Source: Gillisella terrae
GTDB lineage: Bacteria > Pseudomonadota > Alphaproteobacteria > Rhizobiales > Rhizobiaceae
NCBI RefSeq assembly: GCF_004801395.1
Contig: NZ_SSOA01000002.1
Coordinates: 496,001 to 560,000, forward strand
Length of the DNA stretch: 64,000 nt
Direction of reading: 5' to 3'
The translations under genes were made by a program, and so were the position numbers. Below the pieces are notes generated by a model, which was given only the letters and a program-made list of their open reading frames with translations, did no database searches and was not told the origin of the DNA. This document shows positions 40,149 to 50,080 of the stretch, piece by piece. Numbering within the stretch: position 1 is the first letter of the stretch; each line of letters starts with the position of its first letter.

Positions 40149-41129
40149 GTGGAATTGCCAGCCCTTCTGAGAACTGCCGTTGATCGTATGCTGGAAAACC
40201 AGCCGCTTGCCCCGTTGATGAAAGCGCAAGAGCGGCTTTCCAAGCGCTACAGGGGCGAAGTGCGCGATGGCACCTTGCATTTGAGCGATGATCTGGCGGC
40301 CAAGGCTTACCTGGCCGCACGCCTGCCAGCCACCTTTGCCGCCGTGCGTTCCGCCATGGAAAGTGTTGCCGAAATCGCATCCGATTTCACACCAAACAGC
40401 CTGATTGATCTGGGTGCTGGCCCCGGCACCGCGCTTTGGGCGGCAAGCGACTGCTGGCCGGATTTGGAAAAGGCCACCTTGGTAGAGGCAAGCCCTGCCA
40501 TTCGCAGTGTTGGGCAAGAGCTGGCAAAAGCGCTCTCAATCGACTGTCAGTGGCAGGCGGGCGATATTGTCAAGCAAATGCCAGACTTTGCGCCTGCCGA
40601 TCTTGTGACACTGGCCTATGTGCTGGATGAATTGCCCATTGATGCCGTGGCCAACATCACCCAAAAGCTCTGGGCCATGACGGCAGGCACCATCATCATC
40701 ATCGAGCCGGGCACGCCTGCGGGTTGGCAGCGGATTGTAACCGCAAGGCAGGCGTTGCTTGCGGCTGGTGCCCATCTGATTGCGCCCTGCCCCCACCAAC
40801 AGGACTGTCCGATTGTCAGCCCGGATTGGTGTCATTTTTCCCGCCGGGTGGCACGTTCAAAAGTGCACAAACAGGTCAAGCATGGCGATGTGCCATGGGA
40901 AGATGAAAAATACATCTTTATCGCGGCCTCGCGCCAGCCGGTTGAGCTTTCCGGTGCGCGGGTTCTTTCGCCGCCCCGCCTTGCCAGCGGCATGGCACGC
41001 CTAAAACTCTGTCGCACCGATGGTCGTGTGGAAGAAACCACCATCAGCCGCCGCGATGGTGATCTGTTCAAGGCTGCCCGCCGTGCCGATTGGGGCGATC
41101 ACATTGATTGGGACGCAAGGAGCCGATAA
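40149..41129 (+). CDS. Rsm22-family ribosomal small-subunit methyltransferase-like protein
   Basis: The 326-residue protein has the Rsm22 fold: a SAM site LIDLGAGPGTALWA, an acidic strand TLVEASPAIRSVG, LAYVLDELP as motif IV, and the Cys/His-rich APCPHQQDCPI...WCHFSRRV segment. Those cysteines match those of the mitochondrial METTL17/Rsm22 proteins that bind an iron-sulfur cluster. The bacterial role is probably in small-subunit rRNA/ribosome assembly; this is inference. I start at the GTG 40149 (MELPALLRTAV). It overlaps the next gene as TAATG. Confidence 0.85.
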   Translation: MELPALLRTAVDRMLENQPLAPLMKAQERLSKRYRGEVRDGTLHLSDDLAAKAYLAARLPATFAAVRSAMESVAEIASDFTPNSLIDLGAGPGTALWAASDCWPDLEKATLVEASPAIRSVGQELAKALSIDCQWQAGDIVKQMPDFAPADLVTLAYVLDELPIDAVANITQKLWAMTAGTIIIIEPGTPAGWQRIVTARQALLAAGAHLIAPCPHQQDCPIVSPDWCHFSRRVARSKVHKQVKHGDVPWEDEKYIFIAASRQPVELSGARVLSPPRLASGMARLKLCRTDGRVEETTISRRDGDLFKAARRADWGDHIDWDARSR

Positions 41130-42130
41130 TGCCGATGCTTGATCAGGATACCGCCCAGCGCTTTGCGAACATCGCTCTTGGGCATGTGCGCCAAGAATTT
41201 CCCAACCACATCATGCATGTGTTTGAGGGGGTGGAAGACGGTGTTCGTCCCTCGTCGCTGCATCCGGTGTTTTACGGCAGTTTTGACTGGCATTCCTGCG
41301 TGCATGGCTATTGGATGCTGGCGCGTCTGCTGCGGCTCCATCCCGATATGCCTGCCGCCGCCTCCATTCGCCAATTGTTTGATGATATGCTGGTGCCGGA
41401 TAAAATCGCGAGCGAATGCGCTTACTTCGACAGGCCAAGCGCGCGCGGCTATGAGCGCCCTTACGGCTGGGGATGGCTGTTGAAACTGGCGGCCGAATTG
41501 ATCGATCATGAAACACCAGCCTGGAGCGAGGCGCTGGCACCGCTAACCGAGCGTATTAAAGCGCGCTTTCAGGCCTTCTTGCCGCTTGCGACCTATCCGG
41601 TGCGGGTGGGCACCCACTATAACACCGCTTTTGCCCTTCGCCTTGCCGCAGATTATGCTTCAAGCAGCGACGATGCAGATCTCCTCACCTTGCTGCAAAC
41701 CACAGCCAGCCGCTGGTATGGGGCAGACCGCGATTGCACAGCCTGGGGCGAACCGTCCGGCGATGAATTTCTATCCTCCAGCCTGATGGAAGCAGAATGC
41801 ATGCGCAGGCTCATGCCATCCGATGCATTTGAGCCATGGTTTTCAAACTTCATGCCTTCCCTTGGCATAGCCGAACTCGACCATTTGATGCAGCCTGCCA
41901 GCGTATCAGACCGCAGCGACGGCAAGATTGCCCATCTGGATGGCTTGAACCTCAGCCGCGCCTGGTGCTTTGCGGCCCTCGCAAACGCCTTGCCGGAACC
42001 AGACCTGCGCCGCCGCCTCATGCAGCAGGCCGCCAGCACCCATCTGGAGGCTGGCCTTACCCATGTGGCAGGCGATTATATGGGTGAGCATTGGCTGGCA
42101 AGTTTTGCGGTGCTGGCGTTGACGACCTGA
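41129..42130 (+). CDS. DUF2891 protein
   Basis: The 333-residue protein has the DUF2891 pattern: an N-terminal NIALGHVRQEFPN, then HPVFYGSFDWHSCVHGYWML, GYERPYGWGWLLKLAAEL, YPVRVGTHYNTAFAL and the C-terminal EPSGDEFLSSSLMEAECM and THVAGDYMGEHWLASFA. The repeated W-H and aromatic motifs suggest an alpha/alpha-barrel fold as in glycosidases, but the function is unknown. It starts inside the Rsm22 stop (TAATG), so it is probably translated with it. The stop is four bases from the convergent DUF2000 gene. Confidence 0.85.
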   Translation: MPMLDQDTAQRFANIALGHVRQEFPNHIMHVFEGVEDGVRPSSLHPVFYGSFDWHSCVHGYWMLARLLRLHPDMPAAASIRQLFDDMLVPDKIASECAYFDRPSARGYERPYGWGWLLKLAAELIDHETPAWSEALAPLTERIKARFQAFLPLATYPVRVGTHYNTAFALRLAADYASSSDDADLLTLLQTTASRWYGADRDCTAWGEPSGDEFLSSSLMEAECMRRLMPSDAFEPWFSNFMPSLGIAELDHLMQPASVSDRSDGKIAHLDGLNLSRAWCFAALANALPEPDLRRRLMQQAASTHLEAGLTHVAGDYMGEHWLASFAVLALTT

Positions 42131-42134
42131 CCGC

Positions 42135-42557
42135 TCAAGGGTGCATTTTCGCTCCCTTGGTGATCTTGTCGGCAATTTTCTTATCGGTGCGCAAGGCAAT
42201 GCCGACAATATTGGCGGTGTCTGGATCATACTGGGCAAAGACTGCGCGATTGGCGGCATCATGCCCGGTGGCAAACATCTCTTCGATATAGAGAGAGGCG
42301 CTCACCTCACGTTGCAAGGCGCGTTTGAGAATGGTTCTCAACGTTTCAAGATCGGCCGACAACACCACAATCGGCTGCACACAAAGCGGAAGATAGCTGT
42401 TTTCGGCCGCATCGCGATAGGTCTCGCCGATCAGATTGGGGGTTGCGCCAACGATGCCGCTGGTCAAAAAAGCGGTGACGTTCAATTTTTGCCAAAATAG
42501 AATATCATCGCGCAGAACAATCACGAACTTACTGTCAAAAACAACGGCATCATGCAT
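42135..42557 (-). CDS. DUF2000 protein
   Basis: The 140-residue protein is a DUF2000 member with KFVIVLRDDILFWQKLNVTAFLTSG, then SGIVGATPNLIGETYRDA and a QPIVVLSADLETL strand, followed by VSASLYIEEMFATGHDAANRA. Its function is unknown; the family has a peptidyl-tRNA-hydrolase-like fold. The ATG at 42557 follows TTGGAG by six bases. It is transcribed away from the AraC gene, whose earliest ATG lies on the same bases. Confidence 0.85.
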   Translation of the reverse strand: MHDAVVFDSKFVIVLRDDILFWQKLNVTAFLTSGIVGATPNLIGETYRDAAENSYLPLCVQPIVVLSADLETLRTILKRALQREVSASLYIEEMFATGHDAANRAVFAQYDPDTANIVGIALRTDKKIADKITKGAKMHP

Positions 42558-43452
42558 GGGCAACTCCAATCAAGGTCTTAATCATGCCAAGGTCTTAGCG
42601 ACTGCCGCGCAGCCCGGTCTTGAACGTTTGTGCAAGCCACCCGAAAACCGGTTTCAAACCGGAACCAGCGTTCGCGGCATCGAGCGCATAGAAGCTCGAT
42701 TTACTGGCACGATGTTTGCGCCTCACCGCCATGATACCTATGCGCTTGGGCTCACCCTGTCGGGTATCCAGACATTTCATTATCGTGGAGAACAGCGCTT
42801 TAGCGCCGCTGGCAATATCATTATCCTGCACCCTGATGAGCTGCATGACGGGGCGGCTGGCACCGAGGCGGGCCTGATCTATCGCATGCTCTATCTGCCG
42901 CCGCAGCTGATTCATGAGGCGGCAGAACGTCACGGACAGGCCCTGCCCTTCGTGCGCGCACCGGTCATTCGTGATCAGGCTTTGGCGGCAGCGCTCTATG
43001 AGGCGCTTCACGATCTCTCGGCCTCGCCCGAAGACCTTGAAATGGACGATCTGCAAATGCGCCTCGCAGCGGGACTTTATCGCAACAGCGGAGCCAAAAC
43101 GCAATCGAACAGCTTGATTGATGCCGCAGCCGTGCGCCGCGTTGCTGAATTCCTCCACGACAATATCAGCGAGAGCGTTTCCTCAAGCCAGCTGGAGGCC
43201 ATCAGCGGGATGGATCGCTTCGCATTGTCGCGGCATTTTCGCCGCTATATGGGCACAAGCCCGCATCGCTTTCAAATCATGCGCAGGCTTCAGCATGCCC
43301 GCAGCCTGCTTATGCAAGGCAATATCAGCCTGGCAGAGGTCGCTTTTTCGTCGGGCTTTGCCGATCAGCCGCATTTTACGCGACACTTCAAGTCAACCTA
43401 TGGGCTGGCACCGGGCCAATGGCTGTCGCTCTTTCAACAGCATCGGGCATGA
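42556..43452 (+). CDS. AraC-family transcriptional regulator
   Basis: An N-terminal cupin-like sensor (FAPHRHDTYALGLTLSGIQTFHYRGE, NIIILHPDELHDGAAG) is followed by two HTH motifs in the C-terminal 100 residues: SSSQLEAISGMDRFALSRHFRRYMGTSPH and SLAEVAFSSGFADQPHFTRHFKSTYG. It belongs to the group of AraC regulators with small-molecule sensor domains and probably controls the divergent DUF2000 gene. The start is uncertain: the ATG at 42556 overlaps the start codon of the opposite gene, and a TTG at about 42629 (LCKPPENRF) would leave room for a promoter. Confidence 0.88.
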   Translation: MGNSNQGLNHAKVLATAAQPGLERLCKPPENRFQTGTSVRGIERIEARFTGTMFAPHRHDTYALGLTLSGIQTFHYRGEQRFSAAGNIIILHPDELHDGAAGTEAGLIYRMLYLPPQLIHEAAERHGQALPFVRAPVIRDQALAAALYEALHDLSASPEDLEMDDLQMRLAAGLYRNSGAKTQSNSLIDAAAVRRVAEFLHDNISESVSSSQLEAISGMDRFALSRHFRRYMGTSPHRFQIMRRLQHARSLLMQGNISLAEVAFSSGFADQPHFTRHFKSTYGLAPGQWLSLFQQHRA

Positions 43453-43479
43453 AAACGCACACCCGATGCCGATCAACCG

Positions 43480-44853
43480 TCATGCAAAGCCTTGAAACGT
43501 ATCCCACAGCAGCTTGAAGTTCAGCACCAGAATGATTGTGGCGATCAGCCAGGCCAGAACCTTGACCCATGGTGCGATAACAAAAGCGCCCATCTTGCGC
43601 TTGTCACTGACGAATTGCACCAACGGGATGACGGCGAAGGGTAGCTGCATGGAAAGCACCACCTGACTAAGCACCAGCAGTTCGGCCGTACCCTTATTGC
43701 CGTAAATCCACGTAACAACAACAACAGGCACAATGGCGATGCAGCGGGTGATCAGTCGCCGTACCCAATTGGGAATCCGAAGACGCAAGAATCCTTCCAT
43801 GACGATCTGGCCTGCCAATGTGGCGGTAACCGTCGAGTTGATGCCCGATGCCAAAAGCGCCACGGCAAACAAAGTGGAGGCAAAGCCAAAGCCCAAAAGC
43901 GGGGCCAACAATTCATGAGCTTGCTCGATCTCGGCGACATCGGTGCGGCCAGAGGCATGAAACACCGAGGCAGCCAGAATGAGAATGGCGGCATTGACGA
44001 ACAGAGCCAGCATCAGGGCAATCGTGCTATCCACCGTGGCCCATTTGATGGCGTCGCGCTTGCCGACTTCATTGCGCTCATAGGCGCGGGTCTGCACAAT
44101 GGACGAGTGCAGATAGAGATTATGCGGCATGACAGTGGCACCGATAATGCCAATGGCGACATAGAGCATGGCCGGATTGGTCACCACCTCGGTTGTGGGG
44201 ATAAATCCGCCCAAGACGGCGGCGATGGGCGGCTGCGCCACAGCAATCTCGACCAGAAAACACAGAGAAATAATGGTGAGCATGGAGATGACGAAGGCTT
44301 CAAGAAACCGGAAACCCTTGTTCATCAACAACAGCAAAAGCACGGTATCAAGGGCCGTAATCAGCGCACCACCAATCAAAGGGATGCCAAACAACAGCTG
44401 AAGCGCAATGGCCGTGCCAATCACTTCGGCAAGGTCACAGGCAATGATGGCCAATTCACAGGCCAGCCAAAGCGCAATGCGCACCGGTGGCGAATAATGA
44501 TCGCGGCAGGCCTGCGCCAGATCGCGCCCCGTGGCAATACCAAGCCGGGCTGACAGCGCTTGCAACAGAATGGCCATCAGATTGGAAATCATGATGACGC
44601 AGAGCAGCGTGTAGCCAAATTGCGAACCACCCGCGATGTCGGTTGCCCAGTTGCCGGGGTCCATATAGCCGACAGAAATCATATAACCGGGGCCTGCGAA
44701 GGCCATCAGTTTGCGAAACCATGAGCCAGCCTTGGGCACAAAAACAGAGGCATGGACTTCGGACAGGCTGGGGCTATCCGCCTCACCTTTTGAGAATTTC
44801 CACTCAGGGCTTTGCGTCGTTGCAGCCACAAGCTCTCGCTCAATCTTTGACAT
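43480..44853 (-). CDS. mntH: NRAMP-family divalent metal (Mn2+) transporter
   Basis: The 457-residue, eleven-helix protein has the NRAMP metal-site motifs [12 protein letters not shown] in helix 1 and [10 protein letters not shown] in helix 6, plus the GQIVMEGFL region. MntH imports Mn2+ (and Fe2+) coupled to protons. The ATG at 44853 ([12 protein letters not shown]) sits behind GGTGAG. The upstream region carries a candidate MntR box. Divergent mntR lies 191 bp away. Confidence 0.95.
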   Translation of the reverse strand: MSKIERELVAATTQSPEWKFSKGEADSPSLSEVHASVFVPKAGSWFRKLMAFAGPGYMISVGYMDPGNWATDIAGGSQFGYTLLCVIMISNLMAILLQALSARLGIATGRDLAQACRDHYSPPVRIALWLACELAIIACDLAEVIGTAIALQLLFGIPLIGGALITALDTVLLLLLMNKGFRFLEAFVISMLTIISLCFLVEIAVAQPPIAAVLGGFIPTTEVVTNPAMLYVAIGIIGATVMPHNLYLHSSIVQTRAYERNEVGKRDAIKWATVDSTIALMLALFVNAAILILAASVFHASGRTDVAEIEQAHELLAPLLGFGFASTLFAVALLASGINSTVTATLAGQIVMEGFLRLRIPNWVRRLITRCIAIVPVVVVTWIYGNKGTAELLVLSQVVLSMQLPFAVIPLVQFVSDKRKMGAFVIAPWVKVLAWLIATIILVLNFKLLWDTFQGFA

Positions 44854-44914
44854 TCTCACCACGCTCAGATTTTTTATTGCGATTAATTCGCAACAATCTG
44901 CGCCGGTTTTCAAC

Positions 44915-44934
44915 AATATGCAATAGGCTATATT
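44915..44934. promoter_or_regulatory. Candidate MntR operator
   Basis: The 20-bp stretch AATATGCAATAGGCTATATT between mntH and mntR resembles the E. coli MntR box (AACATAGC....GCTATGTT); I count 14 of 20 identical positions, and the right half GCTATATT is the best match. It lies 62 bp upstream of the mntH start codon, in range to block its promoter. The site is predicted from sequence only. Confidence 0.6.
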
Positions 44935-45044
44935 CCATTGCCTTGGCTTTATATGGCGGTGCAATAACGCAGGGACAGTGTGAAATCGGCCTGTTCATCC
45001 TGAAAAGGGCTTGATAAACTTCGAAAAAAGCAAGGGAACCCCAT

Positions 45045-45518
45045 TTGACTCGCACACCTCAGCATAAGCGCCGTACAGCACCACTGCCCGATGCCGATGA
45101 TCATTCAGAAGGCTTCAAGCAGGTGCGCGAAGCCCGCCGCACGGCGCTGGTGGAAGACTATGTGGAGCTTATCTCCGATCTGATTGCCGAAGGGCATGAG
45201 GCGCGGCAGGTGGATATTGCCCAACGACTCGGTGTTGCCCAGCCCACGGTTGCCAAAATGCTGGCGCGGCTGACAGAGAGCGGGCTGATCTCGCGCAAGC
45301 CCTATCGCGGGGTTTTTCTCACCGACGCCGGACACAAGCTGGCGGCGGAAAGCCGCGAGCGCCATGAAACCGTTGAGGATTTTTTGAAAATGCTTGGTGT
45401 GTGCGAAAAGACCGCGCGCATTGATGCCGAAGGTATTGAGCACTATGTCAGCGTCGAAACGCTGGATGCTTTCCGCCGTGCTCTTGCCGACGGAAAGCTT
45501 AACCCGCAAAAACCGTGA
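45045..45518 (+). CDS. mntR: Manganese-responsive regulator MntR (E. coli type)
   Basis: The 157-residue protein matches E. coli-type MntR of the DtxR/MntR family: the N-terminal [23 protein letters not shown], then [20 protein letters not shown] as the [17 protein letters not shown] as the wing, and [17 protein letters not shown] with [10 protein letters not shown] as the metal-binding/dimer part (the His/Glu ligands). It should repress mntH when Mn2+ is abundant. The start is a TTG at 45045, with AAGGGAA upstream. The stop directly abuts the convergent ppx stop. Confidence 0.9.
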   Translation: MTRTPQHKRRTAPLPDADDHSEGFKQVREARRTALVEDYVELISDLIAEGHEARQVDIAQRLGVAQPTVAKMLARLTESGLISRKPYRGVFLTDAGHKLAAESRERHETVEDFLKMLGVCEKTARIDAEGIEHYVSVETLDAFRRALADGKLNPQKP

Positions 45519-47042
45519 CTATTCTTCAAACCGGAAGGCAAGGCGCTTGCCGGTCAGCTTTGACAATTGCTGCAAACGCCCATCCAGTCGCTCACCGATA
45601 AAATCGTGAAATTGTTTTGGCACCACAAATTCCAGATCAAGATCGGTGCGGTTTGAACGCTCAAAACCCAGGTGATCGACAACACCGGGCATGGACGCCG
45701 AAAACAGATAGACGACCCGCAAAAGACCACCCAGAAGCTTGGCCCGATCCAGCAATCTTTGCGTGGCAATGGCCGCCAGCGGTCCGGTCTGGCCATCATC
45801 ATGCAGACCTTCAAAGCGGTAGTAATTGCTGAGCGCAATGAAGGCGCGGCCGGGATGGGTAATGCCAACAAAAGACGAATGGGCAATCAGGTTCAGCGCC
45901 TGTGGTCCACGATAATCGGGATGGGCGCGCCAGCTGATATCGGCCAGCAAGCAGGCCGCCTGACGATAACGCGCTTCTTCTTCCGTCTCAACCACATCAA
46001 AAAACGGCATCATCTTGCCGGTCCAGCGTGCCAGCTCGCGGGCATGTTCAGGAGAGCGGGCGCGCAAAATGGCCAGCTCGTCTGCCGCTTCCACCAGTGG
46101 ATCAAGATTTTGATCCTCCTTGGAGAGCATGGAATAGAGATAGCCTTCGCGCACCCCTTGGGCCGAGAAGCAAATGCGGCTGGGGCGCATGACCTCCAAC
46201 ACTTCGCGCAGCGCTACTGCCCCATAAGGAATAAGCGCGCGACGGTTTTTAGACACCCTTTGCCAGGCTGGCAATTTTGCGCAATTGCCGGAGATGATCT
46301 CATCCAGAAACTGCATCATCTCGGTGGTTTCCACCTCATAACCCTGCATCATATGCAAGGGATAATCGCGGATTTCCATATGCAGTTTGGCAATATTGCG
46401 CCAGGTGCCACCAACGGCGTAAAATGTGCGCCCCTGCCCTTTTTTCAAAAGGGCTGCTGATTTAATCTGCTTGCGGGTAAAAGCACGAGCTTTTTCCAGC
46501 GAGCCTTCCGACAATTCAGAAAGACGCAATCCGCCGAGCGGCAAGGTCATGCCGGTGCCGACGTCTTTGCCCTTGATGTCCACCAGCTCCAGCGAACCAC
46601 CGCCAAGATCACCGGCAATACCATCAGGATCGTGAAAACCGCTGACAATGCCAAGCGCCGAATAGAGCGCTTCCTGCTCGCCCGACAACACCTCGATCTT
46701 GTGATCGAGAATGCGTTCAGCTTCAGCGATAAATGCGGGTCCGTTGGCGGCTTCACGGGCGGCAGCCGTTGCCAAAACATGCATGGATACGGCCCGCGCC
46801 TGAAGGGACAATGCATGAAAACGCCGAAGGGCAGCAAGCGCGCGCTCAACCCCTTCGTGATCCATACTGCCGGTCATGGCCAGACCTTTGCCAAGCCCGC
46901 AAAGCACTTTCTCATTGAAGAGAATGGCTGGCGCGCGCGACAGACCTTCGTAGATCACCAGACGGATTGAATTTGAGCCAATATCAACGACGGAAACAGG
47001 GGCAATACCGGGCAACCGCCCCTGAGCTTCTGATTGAGTCAT
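45519..47042 (-). CDS. ppx: Exopolyphosphatase / guanosine-pentaphosphate phosphohydrolase
   Basis: The 507-residue Ppx/GppA enzyme removes terminal phosphate from polyphosphate (or pppGpp). The actin-like ATPase core is clear: SVVDIGSNSIRLVIYE (phosphate 1), GLGKGLAMTGSM, IAGDLGGGSLELV (phosphate 2) and TLPLGGLRLSE. The C-terminal HD-like region (SWRAHPDYRGPQALNL) is normal in the long form. It lies 11 bp downstream of ppk on the same strand, so both act on the same polymer. Confidence 0.94.
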   Translation of the reverse strand: MTQSEAQGRLPGIAPVSVVDIGSNSIRLVIYEGLSRAPAILFNEKVLCGLGKGLAMTGSMDHEGVERALAALRRFHALSLQARAVSMHVLATAAAREAANGPAFIAEAERILDHKIEVLSGEQEALYSALGIVSGFHDPDGIAGDLGGGSLELVDIKGKDVGTGMTLPLGGLRLSELSEGSLEKARAFTRKQIKSAALLKKGQGRTFYAVGGTWRNIAKLHMEIRDYPLHMMQGYEVETTEMMQFLDEIISGNCAKLPAWQRVSKNRRALIPYGAVALREVLEVMRPSRICFSAQGVREGYLYSMLSKEDQNLDPLVEAADELAILRARSPEHARELARWTGKMMPFFDVVETEEEARYRQAACLLADISWRAHPDYRGPQALNLIAHSSFVGITHPGRAFIALSNYYRFEGLHDDGQTGPLAAIATQRLLDRAKLLGGLLRVVYLFSASMPGVVDHLGFERSNRTDLDLEFVVPKQFHDFIGERLDGRLQQLSKLTGKRLAFRFEE

Positions 47043-47053
47043 GCAGATCCAGT

Positions 47054-49246
47054 TTAGCTTTTGCGGCCGGAAACAACCCCAGCAATCAATTTTGGCGCAC
47101 TTGACTTCAAGGACTCACCACGCCCGGATAGGCTTGGATTGGTCATGAAATAGTGCTGTGCGTTGAAAGGCTCTTCCCCTTCACGCACATCAATACGCCG
47201 TGACGTTCCATCGGGCAATATCTCGTAGCTCTGCTGGTTGTCAATCAGATTGCCCAGCATAATCTGCGATAGAACCTGCTCATGCACAGTGGGGTTGACC
47301 AAAGGCACCAGCGTTTCGACGCGGCGATCAAGATTGCGCGGCATCATGTCGGCAGAACCAATATAGACCAGCGCATGTTCTGATGGCAGGCGATGGCCAT
47401 TGCCAAAGCAGAAAATGCGACTGTGCTCCAGAAAACGGCCAATGATGGACTTCACCCGGATATTATCGGAGAGACCCGGCACTTGCGGACGCAGGCAGCA
47501 AATGCCGCGAATAACCAGATCCACTTCCACGCCCGCGCTACTTGCCCGGTAAAGCGCATCAATGATTTCCGGGTCCACCAGCGAGTTCATCTTCATCCAA
47601 ATACCCGCAGGCTTGCCCGCCTTGGCCGCCGCCGTTTCTTCTTCGATATGCTTGAGAATGCGCGAACGCATGGTGTAGGGCGACACCGCCAGTTTCATGT
47701 TTTCTTCCGGCTCACCATAGCCGGTGATGAAGTTGAACACATTTGCCATGTCATGGGCAATCTTCGGATTGCAGGTAAAGAACGACAGGTCGGTGTAAAT
47801 CTTGGCGGTGATGGGGTGATAATTGCCGGTGCCGAGGTGGCAGTAGGTGCGAAGCTTGCCGTCTTCACGGCGCACCACCATCGACATTTTCGCGTGCGTC
47901 TTCAGCTCGATAAAGCCAAACACCACCTGTACACCGGCGCGCTCCAAGTCGCGCGCCCAACGAATATTGGCTTCTTCATCAAAGCGGGCTTTCAGCTCCA
48001 CCAGCGCCGTCACCGATTTGCCAGCATCCGCCGCGTCAATCAGCGCCCGAACAATCGGGCTATTGTTCGAGGTACGATAGAGCGTCTGCTTGATGGCAAG
48101 CACGTCAGGGTCGCGGGCCGCCTGAATAAGGAACTGCACCACCACGTCAAAGCTTTCATAGGGATGGTGAACCACCATATCCTTTTCGCGGATGGCGGCG
48201 AGGCAATCACCGGCATGCTCGCGCACGCGCTCGGGAAATCGGGCATTATAAGGCTCAAACCGCAGATCATCGCGCGGGGCCTTGGTGATTTCCGACATGG
48301 TGTTGAGCGCCAGAAGACCCGGCAAAACCGCCACACGGTTATCCGGCACACCAAGCTGCTCGACCACGAACTGGCGCAACGCCACCGGCATCTCCGAGTC
48401 GGTCTCAATACGGATCACCGAGCCGCGACGGCGGCGTTTCAAGGCTGTCTCGAAGAACCGTACCAGATCTTCGGCCTCTTCTTCCACTTCCAGATCGCTA
48501 TCGCGAATGATGCGGAATGTGCCGTAGCCTTTCACTTCATAGCCGGGATAGAGCCTGTGAATGAACAGGCCCACCACGTCTTCAAGGGTGATGTAGCGAA
48601 TGGTGGTGTTGTCATCGGGCAGGCGCACAAAGCGATCCAGCGCAGGCGGCAAGCGCAAAAGCGCCGTCATTGGCTCATTTCCGCGCAGGCTTTTCAGCTG
48701 CAAGCCCATGGAAAAGCCGAGATTGGGAATGAACGGAAACGGATGGGCCGGATCAATCGACAGCGGCGTCAGAACCGGGAAAATCGACTGTTCGAACTCA
48801 CTCTCAAGCCATTTGCGATCTTCGTCTGAAAGAGCGGCGGCGCGCACAATCAAAATCTCTTCCTTGGCGAGATATTGCTGCAACACGGCCAAGGATGCCT
48901 GCTGCTCCATCTGCAAATTGTCGATTTCTTTGAGAATATCTTCCAATTGCTCGGCGGGGGTACGGCCATCGGGGCTTTTGATCATGATGCCCTGACGCAC
49001 CTGACCTTCGAGGCCCGCCACGCGCACCATGAAAAACTCATCCAGATTGGCCGCCGAAATCGACAGAAAGCGAACACGCTCCAACAGCGGATGGGCGGTA
49101 TTGAGCGTTTCCTCCAAAACACGGCGATTAAATTGAAGCCAGGAGAATTCACGGTTGATGAAACGGTGCGGGCTGGTCATCAGATCTTCACGGGCGATTT
49201 CCTCTCCCGCCAAGGTTACGTTCTCATCCAATGTCACCGATTCCAT
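47054..49246 (-). CDS. ppk: Polyphosphate kinase
   Basis: Ppk1 makes inorganic polyphosphate from ATP. The 730-residue protein starts with the N domain ([18 protein letters not shown]), has the H and C1 phospholipase-D-like domains with the two catalytic His regions in [17 protein letters not shown] and [11 protein letters not shown], and the end [24 protein letters not shown]. The gene is followed by ppx and preceded by 126 bp of non-coding DNA and hdaA. ppk-ppx form the polyphosphate pair. Confidence 0.96.
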   Translation of the reverse strand: MESVTLDENVTLAGEEIAREDLMTSPHRFINREFSWLQFNRRVLEETLNTAHPLLERVRFLSISAANLDEFFMVRVAGLEGQVRQGIMIKSPDGRTPAEQLEDILKEIDNLQMEQQASLAVLQQYLAKEEILIVRAAALSDEDRKWLESEFEQSIFPVLTPLSIDPAHPFPFIPNLGFSMGLQLKSLRGNEPMTALLRLPPALDRFVRLPDDNTTIRYITLEDVVGLFIHRLYPGYEVKGYGTFRIIRDSDLEVEEEAEDLVRFFETALKRRRRGSVIRIETDSEMPVALRQFVVEQLGVPDNRVAVLPGLLALNTMSEITKAPRDDLRFEPYNARFPERVREHAGDCLAAIREKDMVVHHPYESFDVVVQFLIQAARDPDVLAIKQTLYRTSNNSPIVRALIDAADAGKSVTALVELKARFDEEANIRWARDLERAGVQVVFGFIELKTHAKMSMVVRREDGKLRTYCHLGTGNYHPITAKIYTDLSFFTCNPKIAHDMANVFNFITGYGEPEENMKLAVSPYTMRSRILKHIEEETAAAKAGKPAGIWMKMNSLVDPEIIDALYRASSAGVEVDLVIRGICCLRPQVPGLSDNIRVKSIIGRFLEHSRIFCFGNGHRLPSEHALVYIGSADMMPRNLDRRVETLVPLVNPTVHEQVLSQIMLGNLIDNQQSYEILPDGTSRRIDVREGEEPFNAQHYFMTNPSLSGRGESLKSSAPKLIAGVVSGRKS

Positions 49247-49372
49247 AATTTCCCGCCTTTATTTTCAACGCCTTCCGGCGATTTATAACAATATGACGAC
49301 GCGACTGTGACAGTGGCTAAAATTGGCATTGCTCAATTGAGCAAACACCGACGCAACCGTCTTTTCAAAGCG

Positions 49373-50080
49373 CTAACCTCTTGCACTTGCCAACGCATCC
49401 AGCACTTCTGCCGCCAAGGTGCGCGAGATCTTTGATCGGCGCGCAAGCGCCAACTGATCCAACTGCTCCACCACCTCCTGCGCGGTGGCCAAAGATCGCT
49501 CCATCCGCTGTACAATATAATCGACAATCCGCTCATCAATGGCCAATTGCCGATCTGCGAACAGTTTGACGATAACCTGTGACAGCAATATCTCATCCGG
49601 CTCGCCAATTTCCACAAGGGTTGCGGCTTTCAGGCGTGAACGCAGATCGGGCAGCTGCACATTCCAAGACAGCGGCCAGCTGCGCGAGGTCATCAACAGG
49701 CTTTGGCCATTCTGTTTGACGCTGTTGATGACGTGGAAAAGCTCCACCTCATCAAAACCCGCCCGGTCGGCATCTTCAAACAACACAGGGCCAAGACCTG
49801 CCACCACAGAGGCATCGCTGCCGGTTGTGGGCAGAATATCCCTGGCTCCGCTTTGCTGACGCCAGATTTCGGCCAGATGCGATTTTCCAGAGCCTTGCGG
49901 CCCGGTCAAAATCACCACAGGGGCTGGCCAATGGGGCCATGCGTCCACAATGGCAACAGCCGCCGCCAAGCGGTCGGACACCAGAAGATCATCCCGGCTG
50001 GAGGCCGAATGATGGTTGAAGACGAGTGGCAGCTGCTCGCCGGATTTGCGACGCCCTGCCACCTTGATACTATCCGTCAT
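49373..50080 (-). CDS. hdaA: DnaA-related regulator HdaA
   Basis: The 235 residues resemble the AAA+ domain of DnaA: PVVILTGPQGSGKSHLAEIW is the Walker A, GPVLFEDADRAG is the Walker B, and LLMTSRSWPLSW and DLRSRLKAATLVEIGEPDE are sensor parts. No C-terminal DNA-binding domain is present, as in Hda. Hda stimulates DnaA-ATP hydrolysis after initiation. Its start codon abuts the stop of the upstream permease gene (ATG TAA ATG), so it is probably translated with it. Confidence 0.88.
   Translation of the reverse strand: MTDSIKVAGRRKSGEQLPLVFNHHSASSRDDLLVSDRLAAAVAIVDAWPHWPAPVVILTGPQGSGKSHLAEIWRQQSGARDILPTTGSDASVVAGLGPVLFEDADRAGFDEVELFHVINSVKQNGQSLLMTSRSWPLSWNVQLPDLRSRLKAATLVEIGEPDEILLSQVIVKLFADRQLAIDERIVDYIVQRMERSLATAQEVVEQLDQLALARRSKISRTLAAEVLDALASARG

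Noticed and set aside
47393-48829. Long open frame (478 codons) antisense to ppk
   Set aside because: It lies entirely opposite ppk, lacks a ribosome-binding site, has no recognisable domain, and arises from the GC-rich third-position bias of the real gene.
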